Source: HXMU1420-2 sp040830545 (GTDB taxonomy: Bacteria > Pseudomonadota > Alphaproteobacteria > Rhodobacterales > Rhodobacteraceae). From it: a DNA stretch of 24,060 nucleotides. A model generated the notes under the pieces. It made no database searches, had not been told where the DNA came from, and saw nothing but the letters and a program-made list of their open reading frames with translations. Below, piece after piece: positions 12,838 to 21,624 of this stretch. The DNA lies in contig JBFOMB010000149.1 of the NCBI GenBank assembly GCA_040830545.1, positions 1-24,060 on the forward strand, given 5' to 3'. Each line of letters opens with the position of its first letter. The first letter of the stretch is position 1. The position numbers and the translations under genes are program-made.

Positions 12838-12948
12838 GGATCGCTCCGCTTTGCTTCTCTCGCGGAATGATCCTATGGCCGTAGCGGTTTTGCGGTCAGC
12901 AAAGGGACCCATTGCGCATCAAAGACGACACGGGACCGCAGCGCGGCA

Positions 12949-14367
12949 TCACCCTTGCGTCTCAGCCTCATGCGCCAGGATTTTCGGGATGTTCTGCATC
13001 GCGGCCATTGTCAGCGGCACAAACTGGCTTAGCTGCGCGAACTTGTCGGTGTCCTCCGGCCCCAACCCCTTCATCAGATGGTTGGAGGCATAGAGGCGGC
13101 ATTTGTCCAGCCAGGCCTTCACCTCGGGCACTTGTGACCACGCGTATTGGTTCATCATCGCGTTCCGTGCCTGCCCGATATATTGCGCCGGGGTGTCGTG
13201 GAAATTGGTCACGCGCGTGCAATTGCGGCGGGTTTCTTCGTCCGGCACGTGTGCTTCCAGAAATGCGATCAGTGCGGCACTGAACAGGGGTTGGAACGGG
13301 CGGATCATCAGCGGGTTGATCGTGTCGCCGTCAAAGACGGGCGGTGCGTCGTCGCCCAGAACCACCCCGGCGCGGGCGGTGCAGTCGATGTAGAGCGTAT
13401 CGGCCGGCAGGGTGACTGATCCTTCCGCCAGCGTCATCTGGTCGGGGGTAATGGCGCGGACATGGCCCAAACGGATCACGTTGGTCACACGGCGCAGCGC
13501 CTCGATCTCTCGGGTTGAACAGACCGCTGCATGAAACCGCGTCGGCCAGACCGTCGCGTCGATCCGGTGCCACATGCCGCACGCTTCCATCTTCTCACTG
13601 TACTCATCTGCCGTGCGCGCGGTGCCAAGGGCGGCGAGTTCGTCCAGAAACGCCTGAATGGTCGTCTCGAAAAACGCTGGATGGTTCAGCAGTTTTTCCC
13701 GCTGGAATAGCCAATAATCGTTGGCTCGCACCCAGGAAATCCGATCCGGCGCGACACCCTGATCCAGCAGCCACATCACCGTATCCATACCGGTTTTCCC
13801 GGCACCGATCACGCAGTAGTTCTGATGGTTGGGCGCGCGGTGGGGCAGGGCGTTGGGCGGGATGCAGGCCACGCCCTCCCCGATCTCAAAAGCGGGGGTG
13901 TGGGTTGCGGGAATGGACCCCAGATCCCCCCAGAACCCGGCATTGACCAGCTTGCGTTCGATCTCGATCTGGGTCTCAGCACCGCTCATCAGCGACCGGA
14001 TACGTCCGCCGCCCAGGTGTTCGTGCATGGGGAAGGAGTGCACGCGCCCTGTCGGCAGATAGGTGTTTTCCATTAGATCATGAAAATAGTGCAGCACCTC
14101 GGATTTGCGCGACAATTCAAACGTTCCTGCGTCGATCTGATCCCGCGTGGCATTGCGATCCCGCCGCGCGTTCATGGGCCGCGAACAGACACCGTAGAAG
14201 GATGACGATTGATGCAGCCGGACGAAAGGATAGGCGTCGTTCCAATGCCCGCCCGGTGCGTCGCGTCGGTCCACAATCGCCACCGTGGCATCGGTTTCAC
14301 TGAGGATCACATCAAGGAAGCTGAGCCCCGTCGCGCCCGCGCCCGAAATCAGGTAGTCCACTTTCAT
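12949..14367 (-). CDS. FAD/NAD(P)-dependent oxidoreductase, monooxygenase-like
   Basis: The 472-residue product has two dinucleotide-binding sites: ISGAGATGLSF at the N-terminus for FAD (followed by AIVDRRDAPGGHW) and CVIGAGKTGMDTVMWLL near residue 190 for NAD(P)H. This two-site layout is that of flavin monooxygenases and related oxidoreductases. I do not see the FxGxxxHxxx fingerprint of Baeyer-Villiger or FMO enzymes, so the reaction is open. No membrane segment is visible. Its ribosome binding site is strong (GGGAGGG). The gene is divergent from the amino-acid-type ABC operon starting at 14527 and probably shares its control; it may oxidise the imported compound. Confidence 0.75.
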   Translation of the reverse strand: MKVDYLISGAGATGLSFLDVILSETDATVAIVDRRDAPGGHWNDAYPFVRLHQSSSFYGVCSRPMNARRDRNATRDQIDAGTFELSRKSEVLHYFHDLMENTYLPTGRVHSFPMHEHLGGGRIRSLMSGAETQIEIERKLVNAGFWGDLGSIPATHTPAFEIGEGVACIPPNALPHRAPNHQNYCVIGAGKTGMDTVMWLLDQGVAPDRISWVRANDYWLFQREKLLNHPAFFETTIQAFLDELAALGTARTADEYSEKMEACGMWHRIDATVWPTRFHAAVCSTREIEALRRVTNVIRLGHVRAITPDQMTLAEGSVTLPADTLYIDCTARAGVVLGDDAPPVFDGDTINPLMIRPFQPLFSAALIAFLEAHVPDEETRRNCTRVTNFHDTPAQYIGQARNAMMNQYAWSQVPEVKAWLDKCRLYASNHLMKGLGPEDTDKFAQLSQFVPLTMAAMQNIPKILAHEAETQG

Positions 14368-14414
14368 CAGGTCCCTCCCTTGCCGTTCACGTCAACCTAG
14401 GGGCAGGGGCGCAA

Positions 14415-14427
14415 TGCGGGAACCGCA
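14415..14427. promoter_or_regulatory. Palindrome between the oxidoreductase and ABC operon
   Basis: TGCGG-GAA-CCGCA is a perfect 5-bp inverted repeat in the 159-base divergent gap. Flanking AA and AAT extend it partly. It is placed where one regulator could control both units. The nearest regulator gene is the AraC gene at 17026, but no link is shown. Confidence 0.3.
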
Positions 14428-14526
14428 AATCCTGTAGGCGGCGCAACGTCATGCCGACCCCGGACGCTGGACTCGCTGACCATCTTGGTATCTGCTGAGC
14501 GCAAATTCACCAATGGGGACCGTATC

Positions 14527-15366
14527 ATGACACGTCATATGAAATCAGTCGTTCGGGGAATGTCTTTGAGCCTTGCCTTGCTGGGGCTGGCAGGCGCGGC
14601 ACAGGCGGCGAGCGAATGCGCAGCCGGGAAGACCCTGACCGAGGGCAAGCTGACCATCGCCACGGGCAATCCGGCCTACTTCCCCTGGGTGATCGACGAC
14701 GCCCCCGAAAGCGGCAAGGGGTTCGAGGCGGCCGTTGCCTACGCCATGGCGACGGCGATGGGGTTTGCCTCCGAGGATGTCGTTTGGGTCCGTGCCGGGT
14801 TTGATGAATCGATCCAGCCGGGCGAGAAGAATTTCGACGTGAACCTGCAACAGTTTTCGATCACCGCAGATCGGGACAAGGTCGTGGATTTTTCCGCCCC
14901 GTACTATTCGTCCGCCATGGCAGTTCTGACGACACAGGCGGTTGTGGATGGCGGGGCAACGCCCGATCTGGCGGGTTTGAAATCGCTCAAATGGGGCGCG
15001 GATGCGAACACGACGGCGGTGCCCATGTTGACCGATCTGGTTGCGCCCGACAGTGACCCGCTTCTTTACAATGACAACGTGGATGTGACCGCGGCGATGC
15101 AGGCAGGGCAGATTGATGCGGCCCTGTTTGACCTGCCGACCGCGCTTTACCTGGCCGCTGTGGTGGTCGAGGGCGGCGTGGTGTTGGGCCAGTTCCCGGC
15201 GGATCGCACGGACAACCCGGATCAGTTTGGCATGTTGATGGAGGACGGCAGCACGCTGAAACCCTGCATCGACGCGGCGATCACAGCGATCACCGAAGAC
15301 GGATCACTGGCCGCGATCGAGGCCGAATGGTTGTCTGAAACCACAGGTGTGCCGGTCATCGAATAA
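14527..15366 (+). CDS. Amino-acid-type ABC transporter, periplasmic binding protein
   Basis: The 279-residue product starts at ATG 14527 after GGGGA. The signal peptide runs to about residue 27 (hydrophobic SLSLALLGLAGAAQA, cut before ASECA). The mature protein has the bacterial family-3 solute-binding features: KLTIATGNPAYFPWVI, KGFEAAVAYAMATAMG, the NLQQFSITADRDKVVDFSAPYY signature, and a C-terminal IDAAITAITEDGSLAAIEAEWL. It delivers a polar amino acid or related amine to the permease encoded next; the stop and next start share an A (TAATG). The ligand cannot be assigned. Confidence 0.92.
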   Translation: MTRHMKSVVRGMSLSLALLGLAGAAQAASECAAGKTLTEGKLTIATGNPAYFPWVIDDAPESGKGFEAAVAYAMATAMGFASEDVVWVRAGFDESIQPGEKNFDVNLQQFSITADRDKVVDFSAPYYSSAMAVLTTQAVVDGGATPDLAGLKSLKWGADANTTAVPMLTDLVAPDSDPLLYNDNVDVTAAMQAGQIDAALFDLPTALYLAAVVVEGGVVLGQFPADRTDNPDQFGMLMEDGSTLKPCIDAAITAITEDGSLAAIEAEWLSETTGVPVIE

Positions 15367-16196
15367 TGGCGCAGGAACAGGCGGGGCTGACCCGTCGACA
15401 GGCGTTCGAGCGGCGGCTGCGTCGCCGCTCGATGATGATTGCTGCGGGGTCGACTGGCGCGGTTGTGCTCGCGATGGTCCTGCTGATCCCACGTGCCCCG
15501 GGGTGGGAGCGTGTGAAGCAAAGCTTCTTTGACTGGGACGTGGTGGTCCGAACCTTTCCCAAGTTGCTGAACGCCTTTTTGCTGGACGTGGCAATTTTCG
15601 CCTGGTCCGCGCCGATGATTGCGGCGCTGGGACTGGCGATTGCTTTGGCCCGCGATGTGCGCAATCCGGTGCTATATCCTTTGCGCCTGTTCGGGGCGCT
15701 TTACACCGACATCTTCCGGGGCGTACCAGTGGTTCTGGTCGTGTATCTTGTAGGCTTTGGCATCCCCGGTCTTGGGCTAAGCCGCCCGTGGAATTCGCCC
15801 TACATCTGGGGCACCGTGGCACTGGTTCTGACCTATTCGGCCTATGTGGCGGAAATCTTCCGCTCGGGCATTGAAAGCGTGCACCAATCCCAGCGCAACG
15901 CGGCGCTGTCCTTGGGCCTGTCCGGGTCCGATACCATGCGCTACGTCGTGCTGCCTCAGGCCATCCGCCGTGTGATCCCCGCGCAGATGAACATGCTGAT
16001 CGCGCTGCAAAAGGACGTGGCCCTGCTGAGCTTCATTGGACCGGTTGAGATTTTCCGGCAGGCGGGTGTGTTCAAATCTCTTCTGGCCAATTTCACCCCT
16101 TATGTGGTGGCCGCCGCGATTTTCCTTGTTGTGACGGTGCCCGCGACGCGGCTGGCGGATCACCTAATCGCGCGGCAGAACAGGGCGCGCACATGA
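15366..16196 (+). CDS. Amino-acid-type ABC transporter, permease
   Basis: The 276-residue inner-membrane protein has a basic N-terminal tail (RRQAFERRLRRRSM) and about five hydrophobic segments. It has the family signature FRGVPVVLVVYL and the EAA loop that contacts the ATPase (RNAALSLGLSGSDTMRYVVLP). It resembles HisM/GlnP permeases. Only one permease gene is present, so a homodimeric channel is likely. It overlaps the binding-protein gene by one base and the ATPase gene by four (ATGA), consistent with translational coupling. Confidence 0.93.
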   Translation: MAQEQAGLTRRQAFERRLRRRSMMIAAGSTGAVVLAMVLLIPRAPGWERVKQSFFDWDVVVRTFPKLLNAFLLDVAIFAWSAPMIAALGLAIALARDVRNPVLYPLRLFGALYTDIFRGVPVVLVVYLVGFGIPGLGLSRPWNSPYIWGTVALVLTYSAYVAEIFRSGIESVHQSQRNAALSLGLSGSDTMRYVVLPQAIRRVIPAQMNMLIALQKDVALLSFIGPVEIFRQAGVFKSLLANFTPYVVAAAIFLVVTVPATRLADHLIARQNRART

Positions 16197-16942
16197 AGCT
16201 GCGATTGGAAAACATACAGAAATCATTTGGCGACACACGGGTGCTGGATGGGATCTCGCTGGACGTGGCCGAAGGCGAGATGGTCTGCCTCATCGGCGCG
16301 TCGGGGTCGGGGAAGTCCACACTGCTGCGCTGTATCAATCTGTTGGAACCGCTGGATGACGGGGCCATCTGGCTGGACGGCGAGGACATCGCCGACCCGG
16401 CGCTGGACCCGCAGCCAATCCGTCAACGCATCGGCATCGTGTTCCAATCCTTCAACCTGTTTCCGCACATGACGGCTGAGGACAACGTAATGCTGGCCCC
16501 ACGTCGAGTACGGGGGCTGTCGCGCGATGCGCTGCGTCCCCAGATCACCGCGCTGTTTGACCGGTTCGGGCTGGCGGACCGGATGGGGCACTATCCGGAC
16601 CAACTCTCTGGTGGTCAGCAGCAGCGCGTTGCCATCGTGCGCGCCTTGGCGATGCAACCTGAAATCATGTTGTTTGACGAGATCACCTCCGCGCTGGATC
16701 CTGAACTGGTGGGTGAGGTGCTGGAGGTGCTGAAAACGCTGAAACAGGACGGGATGACCATGGTGCTGGCCACACACGAAATGGCCTTTGCCCGCGACGT
16801 GGCCGACCGGGTCTGTTTCCTGGATCGCGGACGTATCCTGGAGCAGGGGCCGCCAGCACAGATATTCACGACCCCGACCCAGGCGCGAACGCGGGATTTC
16901 CTGTCGCGGGTTCTGAACACGGGACAAGCGCCAGCCGCGTGA
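16193..16942 (+). CDS. Amino-acid-type ABC transporter, ATP-binding protein
   Basis: This 249-residue ATPase drives the transporter. Walker A is GASGSGKST (35-43), the Q-loop is VFQSFNLF, the signature is LSGGQQQR (138-145), Walker B is IMLFDE (158-163), and the switch histidine is in LATHEMAFA. The segment after Walker B reads DEITSALDPE in place of the commoner DEPTSALDPE, a variation also known as DEVTSALDPE in this subfamily. It is the last gene of the three-gene operon. A 9-bp hairpin follows five bases after the stop. Confidence 0.95.
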   Translation: MKLRLENIQKSFGDTRVLDGISLDVAEGEMVCLIGASGSGKSTLLRCINLLEPLDDGAIWLDGEDIADPALDPQPIRQRIGIVFQSFNLFPHMTAEDNVMLAPRRVRGLSRDALRPQITALFDRFGLADRMGHYPDQLSGGQQQRVAIVRALAMQPEIMLFDEITSALDPELVGEVLEVLKTLKQDGMTMVLATHEMAFARDVADRVCFLDRGRILEQGPPAQIFTTPTQARTRDFLSRVLNTGQAPAA

Positions 16943-16946
16943 CGCA

Positions 16947-16967
16947 GTGCCGGGTCTGACCCGGCAC
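16947..16967 (+). terminator. Hairpin after the ABC operon
   Basis: GTGCCGGGT-CTG-ACCCGGCAC is a perfect 9-bp stem with a three-base loop, five bases after the ATPase stop. Only short T stretches follow (CTCTTGG), so it may act as an RNA stabiliser as much as a terminator. Confidence 0.55.
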
Positions 16968-16987
16968 CTCTTGGTTCAAAGGTAGAG

Positions 16988-17008
16988 GCCCCGGATCAGG
17001 TCCGGGGC
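16988..17008. repeat. REP-like palindrome, copy A
   Basis: GCCCCGGA-TCAGG-TCCGGGGC, an 8-bp perfect stem, is followed by TGCG and TTTT. Its core and flank recur at 19178. It lies between the convergent ABC and AraC genes. Such CCGGATCAxGTCCGG elements are common intergenic repeats in alphaproteobacteria, and this one may also end AraC transcription. Confidence 0.6.
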
Positions 17009-17025
17009 TGCGTTTTCGTTTGTGG

Positions 17026-17985
17026 CTACTGATACATGCTGAGCGCAGCGGCGCGGTAGTCGCTGGGCGATTGCCCGTAACGCCTCTTGAATAGGCGCGA
17101 GAAGCTTTGGAAGTTCTTGATCCCCCAGGAATAGGCGATCTGGCTGACCGACAGGTTGCGCCAGCGGGGATCACCCAGGTCCGCGCGGATGCCGTCCAAT
17201 CGGGCGCTTTGGATCTCGGCAGAGATTGAGCTGTCTTCCTTCTGGAAAATCTCGTTCAGCCGCCGCACCGACAGACCCACCGATTGCGCCACCCGGTCCC
17301 GTTGCAGGTCCGGTTCGCGCAGATGCACAGCGATATAGGCGCGGGCGCGGTACAACGTCATCTGATCGTTGGAGTTCAGCTCGAACTGGCCGGGACCAAG
17401 GGCGGCAAAGCCAGACACCAACAGATCAATGATCGCGTTTTGCCCGGCAGGTTGGGCATGCGTCGGCAGGTCGTCTAACGCGTTCACGAGACGCGGCAAT
17501 GTTGCTCCGATCAGCGCGCCCAGCGGTGTGTCCGCAGACAGCCGCCGTCCGGTCAACCGATCCGCATCCGGCAGGTGCATCAGCATGGTGTCTCTCGGAA
17601 TCTGCACGACCAATTGTTCGAACCCATCCGGCAAACGCAGTTGATAGCGATCCGTGCTGCTGTAAAGAGCCGCGTCGCCGGGCTGCAGCAGGGCCATGCG
17701 CCCATGTTGTTCGACCACACCGCAGGCCCGCATCTGAAGGCTGACAAGGAAGCTTTCCCCGTCGCTGCGGTTTACGTCCCGCAGCCGGCGGCGCACGATC
17801 TGGTTGGACCCGCTGACCACGGACGTCGCCAACCGCTCGCGCCGGGTCAGATGGATCGATCCGGCAAAGGCACCGGGCGTCGCCGTGTCACAATCCAGCA
17901 TGACGTAGCTGTCACAGACCGCGTCGCGCCAATAGGCAAAGCGGTCAGTGCTGCGAACCGTCTGGGTGCTGAACGTCTGTTCCAT
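17026..17985 (-). CDS. AraC/XylS-family transcriptional regulator
   Basis: From ATG 17985 (AAGG eight bases upstream) the product is 319 residues. The N-terminal ~200 residues form an AraC-binding-like sensory domain (FAYWRDAVCDSYVMLDC, then GRMALLQPGDAALYSS). The C-terminal ~100 hold two helix-turn-helix units (LQRDRVAQSVGLSVRRLNEIF, then VSQIAYSWGIKNFQSFSRLFKRRYGQSPSDYR), the AraC hallmark. It is divergent from the nitrilase gene with a 165-base gap. Nitrilase genes paired with AraC-type activators are known (for example NitR in Rhodococcus), so activation of the nitrilase by its substrate is likely. The effector is not known. Confidence 0.92.
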   Translation of the reverse strand: MEQTFSTQTVRSTDRFAYWRDAVCDSYVMLDCDTATPGAFAGSIHLTRRERLATSVVSGSNQIVRRRLRDVNRSDGESFLVSLQMRACGVVEQHGRMALLQPGDAALYSSTDRYQLRLPDGFEQLVVQIPRDTMLMHLPDADRLTGRRLSADTPLGALIGATLPRLVNALDDLPTHAQPAGQNAIIDLLVSGFAALGPGQFELNSNDQMTLYRARAYIAVHLREPDLQRDRVAQSVGLSVRRLNEIFQKEDSSISAEIQSARLDGIRADLGDPRWRNLSVSQIAYSWGIKNFQSFSRLFKRRYGQSPSDYRAAALSMYQ

Positions 17986-18085
17986 CGCGGCGACCTTGCA
18001 AGTGTCTGGCAGCAGGATTGCGTCTGATCCGGGCCGTGCACAGCCCGACCGCTCAAAAGTACAGCATTTCCCGCTCATCCTGGCA

Positions 18086-18108
18086 AGCGGGGTGCCTTGG
18101 GCCCCGCT
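18086..18108. promoter_or_regulatory. Inverted repeat between AraC and nitrilase genes
   Basis: AGCGGGG (18086-18092) and CCCCGCT (18102-18108) form a perfect 7-bp inverted repeat with a nine-base spacer, 42 bases before the nitrilase start. AraC activators more often use direct repeats, so this could instead be a leader hairpin. Confidence 0.35.
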
Positions 18109-18150
18109 AGCCTTTGCCGCGAAGTGATGATTTTCAGGAAAGGACTTCGC

Positions 18151-19161
18151 ATGTCAGGACCGGTCAAAGTCGCCGCGGTTCAAGCCTCGCCCGTGTTCAT
18201 GGATCTGGACGCCACAGTGGACAAGGCCATAGGGCTGATCGAACAGGCCGCCGCGCAAGGCGTGCGCCTGATCGCGTTCCCGGAAACCTATCTACCGGGC
18301 TATCCCTGGTACATCTGGCTGGATGCGCCCGCGCTGACCATGCACAACGTGCCGATCTATGCCGCAAACTCCATCGTCGAAGGCAGTGAGCAGGACAAGC
18401 GTCTGGCCGAGGCCGCGCGCGCTGGCAACATCCACGTGGTGATGGGGCTATCGTGGAACGTGAACGGCACGCTTTATATGGGCCAGTGGCACTATGGCCC
18501 TGATGGAGAGATCATTTCGCGTCGGCGCAAACTGAAGCCGACCCATGTGGAGCGCACGGTCTATGGCGAGGGTGACGGGTCAGACATGGTGGTGTCGGAT
18601 ACAGATATCGGTCGCGTCGGTGCGCTGTGTTGTTGGGAACATATCCAGCCGTTGACCAAATACGCGATGTACTCGCAGAACGAACAGATCCACGTGGCGG
18701 CATGGCCCAGCTTCTCGGTTTACGAAGGCGGGGCATATGCCTTGGGGCCAGAGGTCAACACATCAGCCAGCCGCATGTACGCGGTCGAGGGACAGTGTTT
18801 CGTTGTCGCTCCTTGCGCCACCGTTTCGGATGAGATGATCGAAACGCTGTGTGACACGCCAGTTAAGCAGCAATTGCTGAAAAAAGGTGGTGGCTATGCG
18901 CGCATCTTCGGGCCGGACGGGTCGCCTTTGGGGGAAAATCTGACACCGGACGAAGAGGGGCTGGTCGTGGCCGAGATTGACCTGAACTTCATCGCGATTG
19001 GTAAGGCGGCCGCAGACCCGTGCGGGCACTATTCGCGCACGGATGTGTTCCGGCTGATGTTCAACCCCAGCCCGGCACCTGCCGTGATGGCGTTTGCCAA
19101 TGAAGAGGCACGATTTGTGTCACCGGAGGTGGAAGAGGCAGCAGAGACTGCGGCCTCCTGA
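18151..19161 (+). CDS. Nitrilase (carbon-nitrogen hydrolase superfamily)
   Basis: Nitrilases hydrolyse nitriles to carboxylic acids and ammonia. The 336-residue product starts at ATG 18151, after AGGAAAGGA. The catalytic triad is present: glutamate in AFPETYLPGYP (E45), lysine in RRKLKPTHVERTVYGEGDGSD (K129), and cysteine in GALCCWEHIQPL (C161). The CWEH and KLKPTHVER contexts place it among true nitrilases rather than amidases. Aliphatic, arylacetonitrile or cyanide substrates cannot be separated by eye. It is divergent from AraC and convergent with the Liv-type transporter operon, fitting a locus for nitrogen scavenging. Confidence 0.92.
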   Translation: MSGPVKVAAVQASPVFMDLDATVDKAIGLIEQAAAQGVRLIAFPETYLPGYPWYIWLDAPALTMHNVPIYAANSIVEGSEQDKRLAEAARAGNIHVVMGLSWNVNGTLYMGQWHYGPDGEIISRRRKLKPTHVERTVYGEGDGSDMVVSDTDIGRVGALCCWEHIQPLTKYAMYSQNEQIHVAAWPSFSVYEGGAYALGPEVNTSASRMYAVEGQCFVVAPCATVSDEMIETLCDTPVKQQLLKKGGGYARIFGPDGSPLGENLTPDEEGLVVAEIDLNFIAIGKAAADPCGHYSRTDVFRLMFNPSPAPAVMAFANEEARFVSPEVEEAAETAAS

Positions 19162-19177
19162 GCGGGTATACTACGAG

Positions 19178-19198
19178 GCCGCGGATCAAGTCCGGGGC
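19178..19198. repeat. REP-like palindrome, copy B
   Basis: GCCGCGGA-TCAAG-TCCGGGGC is the second copy of the element at 16988, sharing CGGATCA and GTCCGGGGCTGCG with it. One stem position is mismatched. It lies 17 bases after the nitrilase stop. Confidence 0.6.
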
Positions 19199-19317
19199 TG
19201 CGGTGGCGCTTGGCTGCAGCGGCGAGTTTTGAATTGTGACTTGGCCGCCTTTGCCACGACCTTTGATATTGATCGCGCGCGGTTTCCCCAGCTCAGATGC
19301 CACAGAGGATGGGTAAA

Positions 19318-19351
19318 GTTGAGCCAGATGCTTGGTTGCATCTGGCTCAAC
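19318..19351 (-). terminator. Long hairpin ending the Liv-type operon
   Basis: GTTGAGCCAGATGC (19318-19331) and GCATCTGGCTCAAC (19338-19351) form a perfect 14-bp stem with a six-base loop. On the minus strand it lies ten bases after the binding-protein stop and is followed by TTTACC. It is the longest perfect stem in the window. The T run is short, but position and strength argue for termination of the transporter operon and perhaps of the converging nitrilase transcript. Confidence 0.7.
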
Positions 19352-19361
19352 AACGCAGGTC

Positions 19362-20618
19362 CTACTTCATCGACGCGATGAAGGCGTTGACCTCTTCCAG
19401 CGGGATGTAGCGTTTTTCCTCGATCCCATCCGCGCCAAAGGCCCAGGACACTGCCGGGGCGGATACGTCGCCGTTGGCATCAAAGGTCACGGCCCCCGTG
19501 CCGCCTTGGAAGGAAACCGATTTGCCATCGCTGAGCAGGGCCATGGCCTTGCGGAAGCCATCTACATTGGCCTCGACCTTTTCGCCATTTGGATCGGTAA
19601 CCATCGGCACTTTGGCCGCAATCTCTGCACCCGTCGCACCGTTGCCCGCCGCGTGATAGGCCAAGAGCGCAATGGCCGCCGCATCAAAGCTGTTGGCGAG
19701 GCCGGGGCCCGAGGGTTCCGCCTCGAAATGCGCCTTGTAGGCCTCGACAAAGGCACTGGCTGAATCCGTGCGGGGCGAGGAGGTGTCCGCGCCGATGAAA
19801 TCACCAAGGTATTGCAGGCCAACTGCATCCCGGAATTCCTCGGATTTCAGCGAGTTGGTGCCAACCATCTTGGTTGTTCCCCCCAACGAAATCCACTCGC
19901 GTGTCACGGCAATCCCTTCCTTGGGATATAGCGCCATGACCACCGCCTCTGGATTGTCGCCCAGTGCGTCTGTGACTTCGGCCCGGTAGGAGGGCTGATT
20001 GTCGGTGATCGCGATGGATTTCAGCACCTCGATACCCGAGGCTTTGAGGTCGGTTTCCACCAGCTTGGCCATGTCCTGGCCCCAGTCGTCGTTCTTGTAG
20101 AACAGCGTGACCTTCTTGTAGCCCGCGTCCTGCGCCAGCATAGTGATCACGGCCGCCTGCACGTGGCTGGTGGCAAAGGTGCGGAACCACAGGCCATTTG
20201 TGCCACCTTCTTCGGCCAGACCGGTGATCCGGGTGGAGGAGGAGCAGCAGGAAATCTGCATGACACCGGCAGGCACAGTGACCGAGGTCAGGATTGGCAG
20301 GGTCACGCCCGAGGACACCGCGCCCATCAGCAGTTGCACCTTGTCCAGATCGACCAGCGCCTTGGCCGCGTCCACGCCGACCTTCGCGTCGACCTGCGTG
20401 TCGCGCAGCACGGTTTCCACCGGGCAGCCATCGACACCGCCGGCCTCGTTGATCATCTCAGCGACCCACAAAGCGGTTTCAGCAATCGGCTTGCCCCAAT
20501 CGACCGAGGTTGGCAGGGCAACGCCCACCTTCACCGGACAATCCGCTGCGGCCATTCCTGCTGTCCCTGCCGCGATTGTCGCCGCCAGCAGCAGGCGCTT
20601 CAGGTTACGTGTTTTCAT
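19362..20618 (-). CDS. Branched-chain amino acid/amide-type ABC transporter, binding protein
   Basis: From ATG 20618 (GGAGGGAG upstream) the product is 418 residues. A signal peptide (KRLLLAATIAAGTAGMAAA) is cut before DCPVK. The two-lobe periplasmic type I fold is recognised from VKVGVALPTSVDWGKPIAETALWVAEMINEAGGV and from DAGYKKVTLFYKNDDWGQDMA. The family also binds amides, urea and aromatic acids, so the ligand is open. Where relatives usually have an ISPxST-type loop at the ligand site, this one has ISCCSSSTR, a vicinal cysteine pair (C124, C125); two further cysteines are C27 and C65. It is the last gene of the operon, 28 bases after the LivM-type gene. Confidence 0.9.
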   Translation of the reverse strand: MKTRNLKRLLLAATIAAGTAGMAAADCPVKVGVALPTSVDWGKPIAETALWVAEMINEAGGVDGCPVETVLRDTQVDAKVGVDAAKALVDLDKVQLLMGAVSSGVTLPILTSVTVPAGVMQISCCSSSTRITGLAEEGGTNGLWFRTFATSHVQAAVITMLAQDAGYKKVTLFYKNDDWGQDMAKLVETDLKASGIEVLKSIAITDNQPSYRAEVTDALGDNPEAVVMALYPKEGIAVTREWISLGGTTKMVGTNSLKSEEFRDAVGLQYLGDFIGADTSSPRTDSASAFVEAYKAHFEAEPSGPGLANSFDAAAIALLAYHAAGNGATGAEIAAKVPMVTDPNGEKVEANVDGFRKAMALLSDGKSVSFQGGTGAVTFDANGDVSAPAVSWAFGADGIEEKRYIPLEEVNAFIASMK

Positions 20619-20646
20619 GATGTCTCCCTCCATGGTGTGTTGTGAC

Positions 20647-21624
20647 TTATGACTGGGGCGCGGAAACCCGGGCCGCCCCTTTGCCCGTTCCTTTTGTACG
20701 TTCGATCCTCTCCGGCAGCAGGCCCTGCGGACGCCACAGCAGCATGCCCACGATTACGAACCCGATCAGGATATACTGGATCGATCCGGTGTAGATTTGC
20801 ACCGAGGTCGGCGCGAATTTGGCCAGCAGGAATCCGCTGGATGTCCAGGCCCCCCAGATCAGGAACGCGCCCAGCACTGCGCCGCGATTGTTGCCAGCCC
20901 CACCCACGATCAGCATGGCCCAGATTTGGAATGTCAGGATTGGGGCCATGTCTTGCGGGCTGACGAAGGCATAAAAGCTGACATATAGCGCGCCGGACGC
21001 GCCGAGGATGGCGGAGCCCAGAACAAATGCCTCCAGCCGCAGGCGCGTGGCGTTTTTGCCAAGTGCGCGGGCCGCAACCTCATCCTCGCGAATGGCGCGC
21101 AGGACCCGGCCATAAGGGGAGCGGACCAACCGTTCCAGTCCTATGTAAACCGCAATCAGCACAGCCAGGACAAAGCCGAGGAAGACGAGGTTGTAGGTAA
21201 ACTGGTCCGTGATCAGCCCCTCGAAGGGGCGACTGAACCCGCGCAGGCCCTTGGCCCCGCCAGTCAGCCATTCGGCGTTGCGGGCCACGGCCTCCAGTGC
21301 GACGGCGACGCCAAATGTGGCAATCGCCAGATAGTCGTGGCGCAGCCGAAGGGTGAGGATGCCCACGGCCCAGGCGACAAGGGCTGCCAACAGGACACCC
21401 CCGGCAAAGGCGATGGGGTAGGGCAGTTCGAACCCACCGAATTGCAACGGGTCCGCAGGCCCGCCCAGGATCATCGTGCCATATGCTCCAGCCCCGAAAA
21501 ATGCAGCCACGCCACCGTTGAACAGCCCCGTGTTGCCCCATTGCAGGTTCAGACCCAGCACGGCCACGGCCAGAATGGCGGCGACCGTGGCAAAAAAGGC
21601 AAGGTAGGAGATGACGCCAATCAT
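20647..21624 (-). CDS. livM: Branched-chain amino acid-type ABC permease, LivM-like
   Basis: The 325-residue polytopic inner-membrane protein carries the LivM pattern: GLNLQWGNTGLFNGGVAAFFGAGAYG, then a permease core with RLRHDYLAIATFGVAVALEAVARNAEWLTGGAKG and RSPYGRVLRAIREDEVAARALGKN (ATPase-contact loop). The end is WRPQGLLPERIERTKG. It pairs with the LivH-like subunit to form the channel. Its start overlaps the LivH-like stop by four bases. The symbol reflects family, not proven leucine transport. Confidence 0.92.
   Translation of the reverse strand: MIGVISYLAFFATVAAILAVAVLGLNLQWGNTGLFNGGVAAFFGAGAYGTMILGGPADPLQFGGFELPYPIAFAGGVLLAALVAWAVGILTLRLRHDYLAIATFGVAVALEAVARNAEWLTGGAKGLRGFSRPFEGLITDQFTYNLVFLGFVLAVLIAVYIGLERLVRSPYGRVLRAIREDEVAARALGKNATRLRLEAFVLGSAILGASGALYVSFYAFVSPQDMAPILTFQIWAMLIVGGAGNNRGAVLGAFLIWGAWTSSGFLLAKFAPTSVQIYTGSIQYILIGFVIVGMLLWRPQGLLPERIERTKGTGKGAARVSAPQS

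Noticed and set aside
16223..16927. 234-residue minus-strand frame opposite the ABC ATPase
   Set aside because: It is a mirror of a strongly conserved ATPase on the plus strand; its composition is shadow-like.
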